Origin: G963667675 sp965197565
Lineage (GTDB): Bacteria; Chloroflexota; Dehalococcoidia; Lucifugimonadales; UBA3495
DNA length: 64,000 bases
Reading direction: 5' to 3'
NCBI GenBank assembly: GCA_965197565.1
Contig: CBDANK010000002.1
Coordinates: 248,001 to 312,000 of the forward strand
Positions 25,938 to 34,654 of this stretch are shown here, piece by piece. The notes under the pieces are model-generated. The model saw only the letters and a program-made list of their open reading frames with translations. It had not been told where the DNA came from and searched no databases. Each line of letters begins with the position of its first letter. The stretch's first letter is position 1. Position numbers and translations under genes: made by a program.

Positions 25938-26741
25938 ATGGTAGCCCACAATGATTTCTCTGTGCCGGTGCGGAGAGGCAAGTTCCGGATCAGGTTGGTG
26001 GAGGGAGGGGTTGGCGACAGCCTCCTCTATCTACACGGCGAGGACGGATTCCCCGGCTGGACCCCCTTCTTGGACCGGCTGGCCCGGCATTACCACGTTT
26101 ACGCCCCGGCCCACCCCGGAATCGCCGGGTCGCAAGGTCTGGAGCACCTGGACAACCTGTGGGACTTGGTGCTGCTGTACGAGGAGTTAGCGCAGGAGTT
26201 GGGCTTGGACCCGGCCAGCGTCATCGGCCATTCCTACGGAGGCATGTTGGCCGCGGAATTGGCGGCCCACCGCCCGGATAAAGTGACCCGGCTGGTGTTA
26301 ATGGACTCGCTGGGCCTGTGGTTGGACCAAAACCCTGTCTCCGACTTCTTCATTCTTACACTGGAAGAACGGGCTCAGTCCCTCTGGTACGACCCGGAGT
26401 CCGAGACCGCCAAGACTGCCTTGGAGCAGCCTCAAGACCCCGAGGAGAGGATGGAATCGGACCTCAGCCGGACCGAGGCCTTGGCCGCAGTCGGCAAGTT
26501 CGTTTGGCCCATTCCCGACCGTGGACTGACAAAGCGGATCCATCGCATAACTATGCCAACGCTGCTGTTGTGGGGGGACTCCGACGGCATGGTGCCCTTG
26601 GACTACGGGAAGGAATTTCAGCGCCTGCTGCCGAGCTCCAGCTTGAAGGTGATCGACCGGTGCGGCCACTCTCCCCAGGAAGAGCGTCCAAATGAGGTCT
26701 TGGACGCAGTGCTGCCTTTTCTGCAGCAAGGATTAACTTAG
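25938..26741 (+). CDS. Alpha/beta hydrolase
   Basis: This 267-residue protein has a classic alpha/beta hydrolase fold: oxyanion LYLHGEDG, nucleophile elbow GHSYGG (Ser about 98), Asp in LWGDSDGMVP and His in CGHSPQEE. It forms an operon with the preceding LLM monooxygenase (9-bp gap), so it could hydrolyse the oxygenation product, as RutD or enol-lactonase-type enzymes do. The family is certain; the substrate is not. Confidence 0.88.
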   Translation: MVAHNDFSVPVRRGKFRIRLVEGGVGDSLLYLHGEDGFPGWTPFLDRLARHYHVYAPAHPGIAGSQGLEHLDNLWDLVLLYEELAQELGLDPASVIGHSYGGMLAAELAAHRPDKVTRLVLMDSLGLWLDQNPVSDFFILTLEERAQSLWYDPESETAKTALEQPQDPEERMESDLSRTEALAAVGKFVWPIPDRGLTKRIHRITMPTLLLWGDSDGMVPLDYGKEFQRLLPSSSLKVIDRCGHSPQEERPNEVLDAVLPFLQQGLT

Positions 26742-26774
26742 GAACGAGCCGCTTGGCGGCCAAACAAAGCGAAA

Positions 26775-28226
26775 CTAAAAAGCCGGCCTGTTCAGCACGC
26801 CGGGATCAATCTTTCGGGGGACCAACCGGCCCACTGTAGGCTGGCCCACAAGCCGACCGTCGTCCACCATTATGTTGCCGCGCAGGATGACCGTGGTAGG
26901 CCACCCTTCCACCTCCCACCCCTCCCACGGGCTGTAGTCTCGCAGATGCAGATCGTCCATGGTCAACGCTTTCTTCAGCGACGGGTCGATGATTGTAATG
27001 TCGGCGTCACTCCCCACGGCGATTGCGCCCTTCCGAGGGTACATGCCCAGCAGCTTGGCCGCATTGGTGGAGGTGGAGGCAACGTATTGCTCCAAAGACA
27101 TTCCCCGCTTGACCACTGCCTCGGTGTAATTCACCCCCATCCTGATCTCAATGCCAATATTGCCTCCCCGGATATCCGCCACGTTCCGGCCGGCGATCTT
27201 ATCCAGGTAGGTGGTGAAGCTGCTGTCGGTGGCGGTGAATGACAAGTCCGCCCTGAGCAGCCCATCCCAAAGCCCTTGACGGTCCTGCTCATACTTCAAG
27301 GACGGATAAGTATGGTACTTCATGCCGTCGTCTTCCTGGTATTGACCGCAATGGAAAGAAAGAGCCAGGGTCAGGACCTCGCCGTATACCGGCATTCTCC
27401 GGCTGCGGGCTTCCGATATGGCGTCCAAGCCCTCCTGGGCCGTGACATGCACGAAGTACAGTCCCACTCCGGTGCGTTCGGCCAGCCTCAAGACACTCCT
27501 GAAAGCCAGGTCTTCCACCGTCTTGGAGTGGATCAGGTGGACGTTGTGCCAGTCCCATTGCCCTCTTTGTTGGGCCAGCAAGTAGTTGTACATAACCAAC
27601 TCGTCGTCTTCGCCGTGGACCGCCAGCACGCCGCCGTGCCTGGCGATCTGCCCCATAACGTCTTCCAGCCGGCCGGCGTCGATTCTCCCGATGGGGGTCA
27701 GCGAATGCTGGAGCGCATCGGCGGGACGTATGTCGGTGGTGAAGATTTTAACGCTGGGAAAGCCGGCGTCGATGAGTTCCTTGTAGCGAGAAATAGCGTC
27801 AGGAGTGTTGGAGTTTCTATAAATACAGTGGGTTGTGTAGTCGGTATATGCGCTGCCATTCCAAGGGGAAATGAAATCGTGAATCCCCTGCGCCAGGTCG
27901 CCTTCATTGGGGACCGGGGCAAAGTCCACCACGGTGGTAGTGCCGCCCCAAATGGCGCCCAAGGAGTGTTCCATAGGGCCGGCGTTGGCTACACCCGCAA
28001 CCGTTCGGCGCGCTCCAGGCTGTACATTGGCCGCCGCGTGGGCGTGGGGCTCGATCCCTCCCGGCACCACGATCTTTCCGCCGGCGTCGATTATCCTCGC
28101 TCCCTCCTCGGGCAAGACCCCGGGTAAGGCTACAGCTACGATCTTCTCCCCCTGCAGAGCAACGTCCCAATGACCGGCCCCGGATGGAGTGACCACTTGG
28201 CCGCCTTTGATTATGATGTCCAGCAT
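26775..28226 (-). CDS. Dihydropyrimidinase/hydantoinase-type amidohydrolase
   Basis: This 483-residue cyclic amidohydrolase has the N-terminal small beta domain MLDIIIKGGQVVTPSG, the metal-binding PHAHAAAN, the Lys to be carboxylated in FPSVKIFTTD, then metal His segments HGEDDE and HVTAQEGL, and the late Asp in TATDSSFTT. It is closest to D-hydantoinases/dihydropyrimidinases that open cyclic amide rings. It is co-transcribed with the amidohydrolase-2 gene upstream (12-bp gap) and converges with the LLM/hydrolase pair. It may act on pyrimidine-like or hydantoin-like rings. Confidence 0.82.
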   Translation of the reverse strand: MLDIIIKGGQVVTPSGAGHWDVALQGEKIVAVALPGVLPEEGARIIDAGGKIVVPGGIEPHAHAAANVQPGARRTVAGVANAGPMEHSLGAIWGGTTTVVDFAPVPNEGDLAQGIHDFISPWNGSAYTDYTTHCIYRNSNTPDAISRYKELIDAGFPSVKIFTTDIRPADALQHSLTPIGRIDAGRLEDVMGQIARHGGVLAVHGEDDELVMYNYLLAQQRGQWDWHNVHLIHSKTVEDLAFRSVLRLAERTGVGLYFVHVTAQEGLDAISEARSRRMPVYGEVLTLALSFHCGQYQEDDGMKYHTYPSLKYEQDRQGLWDGLLRADLSFTATDSSFTTYLDKIAGRNVADIRGGNIGIEIRMGVNYTEAVVKRGMSLEQYVASTSTNAAKLLGMYPRKGAIAVGSDADITIIDPSLKKALTMDDLHLRDYSPWEGWEVEGWPTTVILRGNIMVDDGRLVGQPTVGRLVPRKIDPGVLNRPAF

Positions 28227-28238
28227 CGCACGCCCTCC

Positions 28239-29384
28239 CTAGGGTATTTCTTGGGACACTCGCTCAAGATCGAAGTTGTAAAGTGTTGCGGCGTTGGACC
28301 CCACGATCTTGGCCCGTTCTTCCTGGGGAACTCCCTCCAGGATTTGGTCCAATATCTCCCGGGACTTGGGGAAGGTGGACTCGGCGTGGGGATAGTCGGA
28401 CCCCCACATCAGGCTGTCTACGCCGATAATGTCCCTCAGCCTGATTCCCACGCCGTCTTCTTGGAAGCTCAAGTAAACGTGCCGGTGAAAGAAGTCGCTG
28501 GGCCGAAGGCCGTCCTTGAAGCGGTAGGAAGCTTCCTCGTGCCGCTCGTGGTAAGTGTAGTCCATGGAATCCAGCAAGTAAGGGACCCAAGAAAGCTCGA
28601 ACTCCACCACAGCCACCTTGAGGCGGGGAAATCGCTCGAACACCCCGGAGAATATCATGTCGCATATGGATTTAGCGGGCAGGAACACCTTGGTGGAGCG
28701 GGCGCTGGCGTCTCTTACCGATGTGGCGCCGGCGCTGCGGCTCCTCCCTTCTCTCTGGGTGGCCGTGTGCAGGCTCAAGGGCATGTTCAGGTCTTGGGCC
28801 GCGGCCCAAAAGGGCAGGTACTCCGGGCTGTCGTAGCGGCGGTCTTCCTGGGGATACTCCGTTATCATTGCGCCAACCAAGCCCATTTTGGCGGCCCGCT
28901 CCAACTCCTTGATCCCGTCCTGCACATCGTCCAAGTTAATCATAGCCTGGCCCTTTAGCCGGTCGGGATTGGTTACGCAAAAATCAGCCAGCCAATCGTT
29001 GTAGGCCCGGAAAGTGGCCGACATCAGCTCCGAATCAGCGATCTTGAAGCAGAACAGGCCCTGGGAGGGGTACAAGACCTCTCCAGACACCCCATCGAGT
29101 TTCATATCCCGTATGTGCTCATCCGGGTCGTATCCGCCCACATGGACGTCATCGAACCGTCCGAAGGCCGAAATAGTCTCCGGCGCATCGAACCTGGCGC
29201 CGGCGTTGGAGATGAGACCGATACCAGCGATCATCTGGTCGCCTTCGACGAACAGTTGGTCCGTTCCCCCCACCCGCCGCATTGTGGGGGCCCGGTCCCG
29301 GAACTTGCCGTCAATACGGGTAGTCCACAGGTCGGGCGGTTCAAAGACGTGGGAATCGGAAGAGATTACTACTTCATTGCTCAT
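28239..29384 (-). CDS. Amidohydrolase-2 family metal-dependent hydrolase
   Basis: This 381-residue TIM-barrel protein starts SSDSHVFEPPDLW (metal-binding Asp10 and His12) and ends with MWGSDYPHAESTFPKSR (metal Asp). This is the aminocarboxymuconate-semialdehyde decarboxylase-like clade of amidohydrolase-2. It has a paralogue at 36095-37225 with the same N-terminal signature, WTSRAESRIKDR versus WTTRIDGKFRDR. It lies just before the hydantoinase gene in the same operon. It may be a decarboxylase or a C-C/amide hydrolase. Confidence 0.8.
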   Translation of the reverse strand: MSNEVVISSDSHVFEPPDLWTTRIDGKFRDRAPTMRRVGGTDQLFVEGDQMIAGIGLISNAGARFDAPETISAFGRFDDVHVGGYDPDEHIRDMKLDGVSGEVLYPSQGLFCFKIADSELMSATFRAYNDWLADFCVTNPDRLKGQAMINLDDVQDGIKELERAAKMGLVGAMITEYPQEDRRYDSPEYLPFWAAAQDLNMPLSLHTATQREGRSRSAGATSVRDASARSTKVFLPAKSICDMIFSGVFERFPRLKVAVVEFELSWVPYLLDSMDYTYHERHEEASYRFKDGLRPSDFFHRHVYLSFQEDGVGIRLRDIIGVDSLMWGSDYPHAESTFPKSREILDQILEGVPQEERAKIVGSNAATLYNFDLERVSQEIP

Positions 29385-29566
29385 GGGAGTCTCCCTGCAT
29401 GGATTTCCAAGCCTTTAGGACGCCTGCCGCACTTTCCGAAATTGTAACCCATCTGACGCCTCGGTACTACTCGGCTTGGCCTTGGCAGTATCGGCGGGGC
29501 AACCGCTCCAGCAACTCCCTGGCCGGGTCCTCGGCGTGGTTGAACTCGTTGATTTTGCGGGTGAGG

Positions 29567-29971
29567 TCATGGGGTTTCGGGACTCTTCAGCTCTGGAAAG
29601 TATGTCGCGTAGAAACCGAGGTCTCGAGTGAGAAAAGCGTCAGCCGCAGTGACGGCGTGGGCGCCAATCAGAAAGTCGGCGAGGATGCGTTGCCTTGGCC
29701 CGCCGGCCCTGCGGTACTGTATCCAGCGCAACCCGGCCTCGTAGGCGATGGATGTATCCAAGGGGGATGTGGCCACGTTCACTTCTTGCAGAGCCCTGTC
29801 CAATGCCGCTCGTTCGCCAAAGAACGCGACAAGCTCTGTGTACACGATGTCACAAATGATGATGAGGCCGGCGTTGTAGGCGGTGCTCAGCCAGTCCCTC
29901 GACCGCAAGCCGTGCTGGTCACTGGGGATAAAGATGTCCAGCAAAACATTGGTATCGACGGCAGTAATCAT
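29567..29971 (-). CDS. PIN-domain toxin (VapC family)
   Basis: This 134-residue PIN-domain protein has acidic residues Asp6 (TAVDTNVLLD), Glu46 (YTELVAF), Asp99 (ILADFLIGAHA) and Asp117 (LTRDLG) in the VapC spacing. It would be an Mg2+-dependent endoribonuclease. Its ATG overlaps the stop of the AbrB-type antitoxin gene by 4 bp. About 180 bp lie between it and the amidohydrolase gene on its 3' side. Confidence 0.85.
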   Translation of the reverse strand: MITAVDTNVLLDIFIPSDQHGLRSRDWLSTAYNAGLIIICDIVYTELVAFFGERAALDRALQEVNVATSPLDTSIAYEAGLRWIQYRRAGGPRQRILADFLIGAHAVTAADAFLTRDLGFYATYFPELKSPETP

Positions 29972-30198
29972 CGGCCCCGGATTTCATTGATGAAATCGTC
30001 AATACTGACCCCCTCGCCGAGGGCCACGCCGCCGAGGATCCCATAAACGCGGTCCACCGGGTGTTCCGCGGACGCTTTCTTCCGAATCAGGAGGCCCTGT
30101 TCGGTGGGCGTGATCTCGACCTCAACGTTGTGATTCATCCCGAAACGCTCTCTCAGGTGCTTGGGAATAGTGATTTGGCCTCGTTCGGAGATTCGCAT
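29968..30198 (-). CDS. AbrB/MazE-type antitoxin
   Basis: This 76-residue protein starts MRISERGQITIPKHLRERFG, the swapped-hairpin AbrB DNA-binding motif. A C-terminal extension (EGVSIDDFINEIRG) presumably binds the toxin. The start at 30198 has GAGG six nt upstream; the longer ORF to 30249 is less likely. It ends in an ATGA overlap with the PIN toxin gene, so the two form a VapBC pair. Confidence 0.85.
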   Translation of the reverse strand: MRISERGQITIPKHLRERFGMNHNVEVEITPTEQGLLIRKKASAEHPVDRVYGILGGVALGEGVSIDDFINEIRGR

Positions 30199-30375
30199 GA
30201 TTATCCTCGCATGAATAACGGATACATGAAATCGTACTGTTCCGTGCATCCGGCGCGCAACCCATAGCTTTGTTGCTCGGCCAGTCCCAGCGGAATTTCA
30301 GCTTTGCAACTCTCCCGGTTACTGGTATAAAAAATACCCGCACATCGGATTAGCCAGTGGGCAACATTTGGCTCC

Positions 30376-31176
30376 CTACCGGCGGGTAGCCCGGCCCTTT
30401 AGGGCGGCCAAGGCCAGCCCGATGCTCACAATACCCACTCCCAGGATGGCCGCCAGACCTTTGAGCAGGGTCAGGGGTTCCCAGCCGGAGGAAACCAGCG
30501 AACGGAGAGCGGACAACAAGTAGGTTACCGGGTTGTAGTCGGCAGCAGTTCCCAGCCACCCGGTCATCGCTTCCTGGGGCACGAATAGCGTAGTCATAAA
30601 GAGGAACGGGAAAAACAGCAGAAAGCTGATGTTGACGGCGGCGGCGTTTCCGGTCTTGAGAGCGATGGCGTAGGGGAAGCCGGTGAAAATCAGCCCCCAC
30701 AGTCCGCTGAGGAACATAAAGGCCAGGATTCCCAATATTCCGGTAGCGAAGCTGACACCGGCGATGAAGCCCATGATAACTACAGGTATCGTGAGAGCAA
30801 TGACCAAAGCAAAGTCGGCCGTCATCAGGCCTAGCAGCAAAGCCAGCCGGTTTACCGGCGAAATCACGAGACGGTCGAAGTAGCCGCTCTGAATATCGGT
30901 TACCACGGTGATGGCCCGAGAGACCCCGGTCACGGCGAAGAGGACAGCTACCGGAAGCTGGAAGGCGCGGTAGTCGAGATCGGGCATGCCTTGGGCCACG
31001 TCGTCCAACGCTCCCACGATCATGACGTACATGAACACCGGGATCGCCAATGCCGGGATGGTCACCTCGGGGTCCCGCAGCACCGAGCGTATTGCCCGCT
31101 GGGCAACACTGGCGGTGTCCCGAATGAACCCTCCTCTCCGGGCCAGGGTTGTGGTTATAACGGGCGCCGATGTCAT
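30376..31176 (-). CDS. ABC-2 type exporter permease
   Basis: This 266-residue protein has six predicted membrane spans and the ABC-2 signature region DIQSGYFDRLVISPVNRLALLLG and LFVPQEAMTGWLGTAADYNPVTYLLSALR. It is the membrane part of a DrrAB-type drug/lipid exporter; its ATPase is encoded 30 bp upstream. The operon is on the minus strand. Confidence 0.85.
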   Translation of the reverse strand: MTSAPVITTTLARRGGFIRDTASVAQRAIRSVLRDPEVTIPALAIPVFMYVMIVGALDDVAQGMPDLDYRAFQLPVAVLFAVTGVSRAITVVTDIQSGYFDRLVISPVNRLALLLGLMTADFALVIALTIPVVIMGFIAGVSFATGILGILAFMFLSGLWGLIFTGFPYAIALKTGNAAAVNISFLLFFPFLFMTTLFVPQEAMTGWLGTAADYNPVTYLLSALRSLVSSGWEPLTLLKGLAAILGVGIVSIGLALAALKGRATRR

Positions 31177-31206
31177 TTTTGCTTGCCTCTAGCTATTATC
31201 CGCGGT

Positions 31207-32211
31207 TTAACCGGCCGGCTCAGTGACCGACGGCCCCCCGGCTACTTCAGGGCCTGCATCGTCACTGTCCCGCAACCGCCCGCCGGTCACTTGTAAGAAA
31301 ACGTCGTCCAGTGTCGGAGTACGCAGGGTCAACTCTTGCACCGCGATCCCCCGCTGGTCCAAAGCCAGCGCGACGCTGCTGACCAAAGCGGCGCCATTAG
31401 CTACGCTGACCGTTAACTCTTGGCCATGGGAGTCCACGTGGGTCACCTGGGGAATCCCCATTAGGGCCTCCACCGCACCCGGCGCCTCCCCGTCAAGCTT
31501 GACCACGATCAAGTCCGAACCGCGGGCCCGTTTCAAGTCGGCGGGGGCGCCCTCAGCGGCCAGTATGCCCCGGTCGATAATCCCGACCCGGTGCGCCAAG
31601 GCGTCGGCTTCCTCCAAGTACTGGGTGGTAAGGAAAATGGTCATCCCCAACTCGCGATTGATGTTGCGGACCTCTTCCCAGATGCGGGACCGGCTGATTG
31701 GGTCAAGGCCGGTGGTTGGCTCGTCGAGGAACAAGACCACCGGGTTGTGGATCAAGGCCGCCGCTAGATCGACGCGGCGTTTCATTCCGCCGGAGTAAGT
31801 GCTGATCATCCGATCCATGGCCTCTCCGATATCCACCAGACCGGAGAGTTCGCTAATCCGTTGGTCAACCTGCCGTTGCGACAGGCCGTACAGTTTCCCC
31901 TGAAGCCGTAAGAGTTCCCGGCCGGTCTGTTTGTTATCCAGGGCAGCCTCCTGTTGGGCTGCTCCGATACGGAGACGCACCTCGGTCGGCTCCCGAAGCA
32001 CATCGTACCCGGCAACCTGAATCCGACCTTTGGTGGGCGCCAACAAGGTGATGAGCATCCGTATAACAGTGGTCTTGCCAGCCCCGTTCGGCCCGAGGAA
32101 TCCGTAGACCTCGCCGCGGCGCACCCTTAGGTCAATTCCGTCGACAGCCCGCACCGGTCCAAAATCGCGCACCAAGCTTTCAGTATAGATAGCGTCGTTA
32201 TCGTTATTCAC
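31207..32211 (-). CDS. ABC-2 exporter ATPase (DrrA-like)
   Basis: This 334-residue protein has Walker A GPNGAGKTT, Q-loop AAQQEAALD, signature YSGGMKRR, Walker B VVLFLDEPTTGLDP and switch His-like TTQYLEEAD, where Gln replaces the usual His, as in DrrA. The C-terminal domain (about 235-310) is the DrrA-type regulatory extension LRTPTLDDVFLQVTGG. It works with the downstream permease. The substrate is unknown; antibiotic resistance is the best-known role of relatives. Confidence 0.88.
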   Translation of the reverse strand: MNNDNDAIYTESLVRDFGPVRAVDGIDLRVRRGEVYGFLGPNGAGKTTVIRMLITLLAPTKGRIQVAGYDVLREPTEVRLRIGAAQQEAALDNKQTGRELLRLQGKLYGLSQRQVDQRISELSGLVDIGEAMDRMISTYSGGMKRRVDLAAALIHNPVVLFLDEPTTGLDPISRSRIWEEVRNINRELGMTIFLTTQYLEEADALAHRVGIIDRGILAAEGAPADLKRARGSDLIVVKLDGEAPGAVEALMGIPQVTHVDSHGQELTVSVANGAALVSSVALALDQRGIAVQELTLRTPTLDDVFLQVTGGRLRDSDDAGPEVAGGPSVTEPAG

Positions 32212-32421
32212 CTTCGTCTCTGTGCTCCAGCACTCCTCTCAATAAAATGTGCGGACCAATCGGGTTGCCTAGAACCGTCTACGCTCATTAGGCAAAGAGC
32301 ATACGCCAGCTTTCTTCGGCTGAACTGGGAAAGAGGTTTATATCCGGAAACCCAGCGTCCGGAGAGCGTTAAGAGTTTACATCAAGTGTATAAGGAAATT
32401 GAAACCAATACCAACGAGGCC

Positions 32422-32645
32422 ATCTAAGCAGCAGGGCCTTTTCATTGTCACCCTGAGCCTACGCCGGGGCAGGCTCTGAGCCTTTCGACTAAGCTCAAGA
32501 TAAACTCCGCGAAGGGTCTAAAACCCTTGACTACATTCTCTTTATTCGTTATTCGGATCAGGTTCTTACTGAAGGCTTTTAGATTCTTCGCCTACGGCTC
32601 AGAATGACAATTTCCGAGAATGAAAAGACCCCGATCTAAGCAGCA
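32422..32645. repeat. MITE family 3 with 12-bp flanking direct repeat
   Basis: The direct repeat ATCTAAGCAGCA (32422-32433 and 32634-32645) flanks a 200-bp element. Its ends are inverted (GGGCCTTTTCATT at the left, AATGAAAAGACCCC at the right). The interior shares the CCCTGAGCC/TTCGAC block seen in family 1. No ORF lies in it. Nothing else is evident between 32212 and 32421. Downstream, 32665-32775 is a 36-codon open stretch (VILVEDAQARLRDAQRKS to a TAG) of unknown origin. Confidence 0.65.
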
Positions 32646-32790
32646 CGAAGCTCATGAATCCACAGTGATATTGGTCGAAGATGCTCAGGCGCGGCTTCGT
32701 GATGCCCAGCGGAAGAGTGTCGAGGCGGTGGTGAAGATAGACGGGTTGCTGGCGCAGCCGGGGTATGTCAGCTAGGATGGAAGTAGAGCA

Positions 32791-33011
32791 ATGCCAACGA
32801 TATTTAGAGAGGGACCGTTTCGCTTCTTCTTTTACGTAGGTGACCGGAGGAACCTCCGCACGTCCATGTTGAACGTGACAACCGAATTGCCAAGTTCTGG
32901 CTGGACCCAGTCAGGCTTCAGCACAGCGGTAGATTGAGGCGCTCCAAGCTACGCCGTATTGAGCGTATCTATAGAGCAGAATCGAAAGTTATTCATGGGA
33001 GATTGGAATGA
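32791..33011 (+). pseudogene. DUF4160-family protein, frameshifted
   Basis: From ATG 32791 the frame reads MPTIFREGPFRFFFYVGD, the typical DUF4160 start, then is lost near 32845. The next frame continues PPHVHVERDNRIAKFWLDPV and SKLRRIERI to TGA 33009-33011, the rest of the family. DUF4160 proteins usually sit with DUF2442 partners in toxin-antitoxin-like pairs. A single-base indel breaks it; either decay or a sequencing error would explain that. Confidence 0.65.
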
Positions 33012-33115
33012 TTGTTTCAACAATTGAGATCAGAGTCCCAGAGGCAACTGAAAAACTCGTGAAAGTCCGGTTGACAAAGCCGGCCTTGACAATCCGGATG
33101 ATCAAGCGGTGCTGA
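33008..33115 (+). pseudogene. DUF2442-like partner, truncated
   Basis: It starts with an ATGA overlap on the DUF4160 stop. It encodes 35 residues beginning MIVSTIEIRVPEATEKL, resembling the N-terminus of DUF2442-type proteins that accompany DUF4160, and ends at TGA 33113-33115 where such proteins would continue with a DG.....L segment. The identification is by position and a short stretch only. Confidence 0.4.
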
Positions 33116-33138
33116 GAGTCATGCTAGGCGGGACCGAG

Positions 33139-33681
33139 ATGCCGTGTATCAGTCGGCTTCTGCTTGTTGTTGCGCTCGCCCAGTTGGTGTTCCTAATGGC
33201 GCTGACAAGCTGTGGCGCCAGCGATTCTAACGGCCAAAGCTCATTGGACGAGCCGGAAACAGAGCGAATAGCGGCGGAGTTGGAACGCCGTTCATTCCGT
33301 CAATTTGATCCCTCTGTAGACGCAAGTCCGAGAAAGGCCATCGTCCTTAGTTTCTTTGGACAGATTAGCCTTTGGGCGCAATACGCCAAAGACGGTCTGG
33401 CGGTAAACGAGTGGGAGATTACGGCAAAAGATTATCGTATTGAAAACGATGGAGATAATTCGGAAGTTACAATCTATTTCAACGAACCAAGTGCGGTCAA
33501 AGAGTTGCCTACCAAGTGTGGCAACTGCATTCAGACCTCGGGGTTCTCCATTTCAATCAGAAACGTTTTCGATGACGAGAAGATACGCTTCAAGCTGAAT
33601 GATCCCGACAACGTTTTACCACTGCCGTTTCCTGTGTTTAAGTCGTGGACGAAATTTAGAGAAGATGAAATCATTCAATGA
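33139..33681 (+). CDS. Hypothetical lipoprotein
   Basis: This 180-residue protein has a signal peptide and a lipobox (LMALTSC). I chose the ATG at 33139 (MPCISRLLL); ATG at 33121 and the GTG-like start at 33109 are alternatives. The mature part is charged with an ordered beta segment (EVTIYFNEPSAV...FSISIRNVF) and a CGNC motif that could form a disulfide. I do not recognise the family. AT content appears a little higher than in neighbours. It lies next to the broken DUF4160/DUF2442 genes, so it may be part of an acquired segment. Confidence 0.6.
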   Translation: MPCISRLLLVVALAQLVFLMALTSCGASDSNGQSSLDEPETERIAAELERRSFRQFDPSVDASPRKAIVLSFFGQISLWAQYAKDGLAVNEWEITAKDYRIENDGDNSEVTIYFNEPSAVKELPTKCGNCIQTSGFSISIRNVFDDEKIRFKLNDPDNVLPLPFPVFKSWTKFREDEIIQ

Positions 33682-33759
33682 GATAGCCAATGAGATAGCG
33701 AGGAAATACTTCCGGGCTTGACGTGCTTGGCGGCCAGGCCGCCCACTCAATGCCAGGCT

Positions 33760-33815
33760 ATCGCATTAGAAACAACCCATCCGTCACTCCGGCTTAGACC
33801 GGAGTGAGAATCATT
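33760..33815. repeat. MITE family 2, partial copy
   Basis: The left end ATCGCATTAGAAACAACCC and a GTCACTCCGGCTTAGACCGGAGTGA hairpin are present, but no right end. It stands between the lipoprotein and the PIN toxin stop, overlapping the toxin's 3' end by a few bases. Confidence 0.5.
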
Positions 33816-34227
33816 TGCCCTCTTCAAAGCTGCGGGCTGGTGAGATAACCTCACAGGCGGGGCCGCTGGCGCGGCCGAGCCTACGGTCGAGGGTCGCTAG
33901 CGGGCAATCCAACGCCTCGGCCACCGCTACGTACCAAGCGTCGTAGCTGGTTAAATTGTATCGCAGCGTCCATACCCGTTCGGCAAAGGGGGCGAAGGGG
34001 AACAGGTCCAGGTCGAGCCGCAGCAGGTCGCCGTGGGCGCCGCTGGCCTCTGGGCGCGAAATCCGCCCGGCCCGTTCCAACCGGCGCAGGATGTTGCTGG
34101 CTTCGGCCAAGGCCAACTCCGGACTGGCAAGGAAGTCCTGAGCAATCACGGATTCTGCCCATCTGCCTTCGGGTCCCGAGTCGACCAGAGCCGCAACCAG
34201 CACGGATGCATCGACTACGGTGGTCAC
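33811..34227 (-). CDS. PIN-domain toxin (VapC family)
   Basis: This 138-residue PIN protein has Asp6 (VVDASVLVAAL), Glu42 (ALAEASNILRR), Asp96 (YDAWYVAVAEAL) and Asp114 (LATLDRRL). It is a predicted ribonuclease toxin. It shares an ATGA overlap with the RHH antitoxin gene upstream. The family-2 repeat abuts its 3' end. Confidence 0.85.
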   Translation of the reverse strand: MTTVVDASVLVAALVDSGPEGRWAESVIAQDFLASPELALAEASNILRRLERAGRISRPEASGAHGDLLRLDLDLFPFAPFAERVWTLRYNLTSYDAWYVAVAEALDCPLATLDRRLGRASGPACEVISPARSFEEGK

Positions 34228-34460
34228 GTCCGGTCTGCGTCACGCGCGCGTAAGATGTGGGACGGCGGCACCCGAGTTTCCTCCAATGCCTTGCGGTGGC
34301 GAACTCTTTGCAGCCAGGCAGCGACGGAGGGCCGCGACGCGATACGCTCCAGCTCGCCACGGAGGAATTCCTGCATGGACTGGCGTTGCAGCGCGGCCCG
34401 CACGGCAAGCTCGTCACGGACTTCTTCGGGAACGCCTCTTATTGTAATCTGTACCGGCAT
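34224..34460 (-). CDS. FitA-type ribbon-helix-helix antitoxin
   Basis: This 78-residue protein starts QITIRGVPEEVRDELAVRAALQRQSMQEFLRGEL, the RHH fold of FitA-type antitoxins. The rest, rich in Arg, would bind the PIN toxin. The 4-bp overlap with the toxin gene makes a standard two-gene module. Confidence 0.85.
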   Translation of the reverse strand: MPVQITIRGVPEEVRDELAVRAALQRQSMQEFLRGELERIASRPSVAAWLQRVRHRKALEETRVPPSHILRARDADRT

Positions 34461-34654
34461 GAACGCATTATGCCATCAATGACAGCATATTGCAATCACA
34501 CCGCCTTGGGGGTAATACTTCGGGGACGACTTTGCACATGCTCTGCTTCCCTTACCCCTACGCCAGCAGTTCTCGGGCTGGTTATGTATACTGTGAAACT
34601 GGTTGGAACTGCTGGACCGACCCCTGCATTGAGATTCGCTTGAGGAGAGAACTC

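Noticed and set aside
27276..28127. A 283-codon plus-strand open frame
   Set aside because: It is antisense to the hydantoinase gene, which has complete metal motifs; high GC makes such long antisense frames common.
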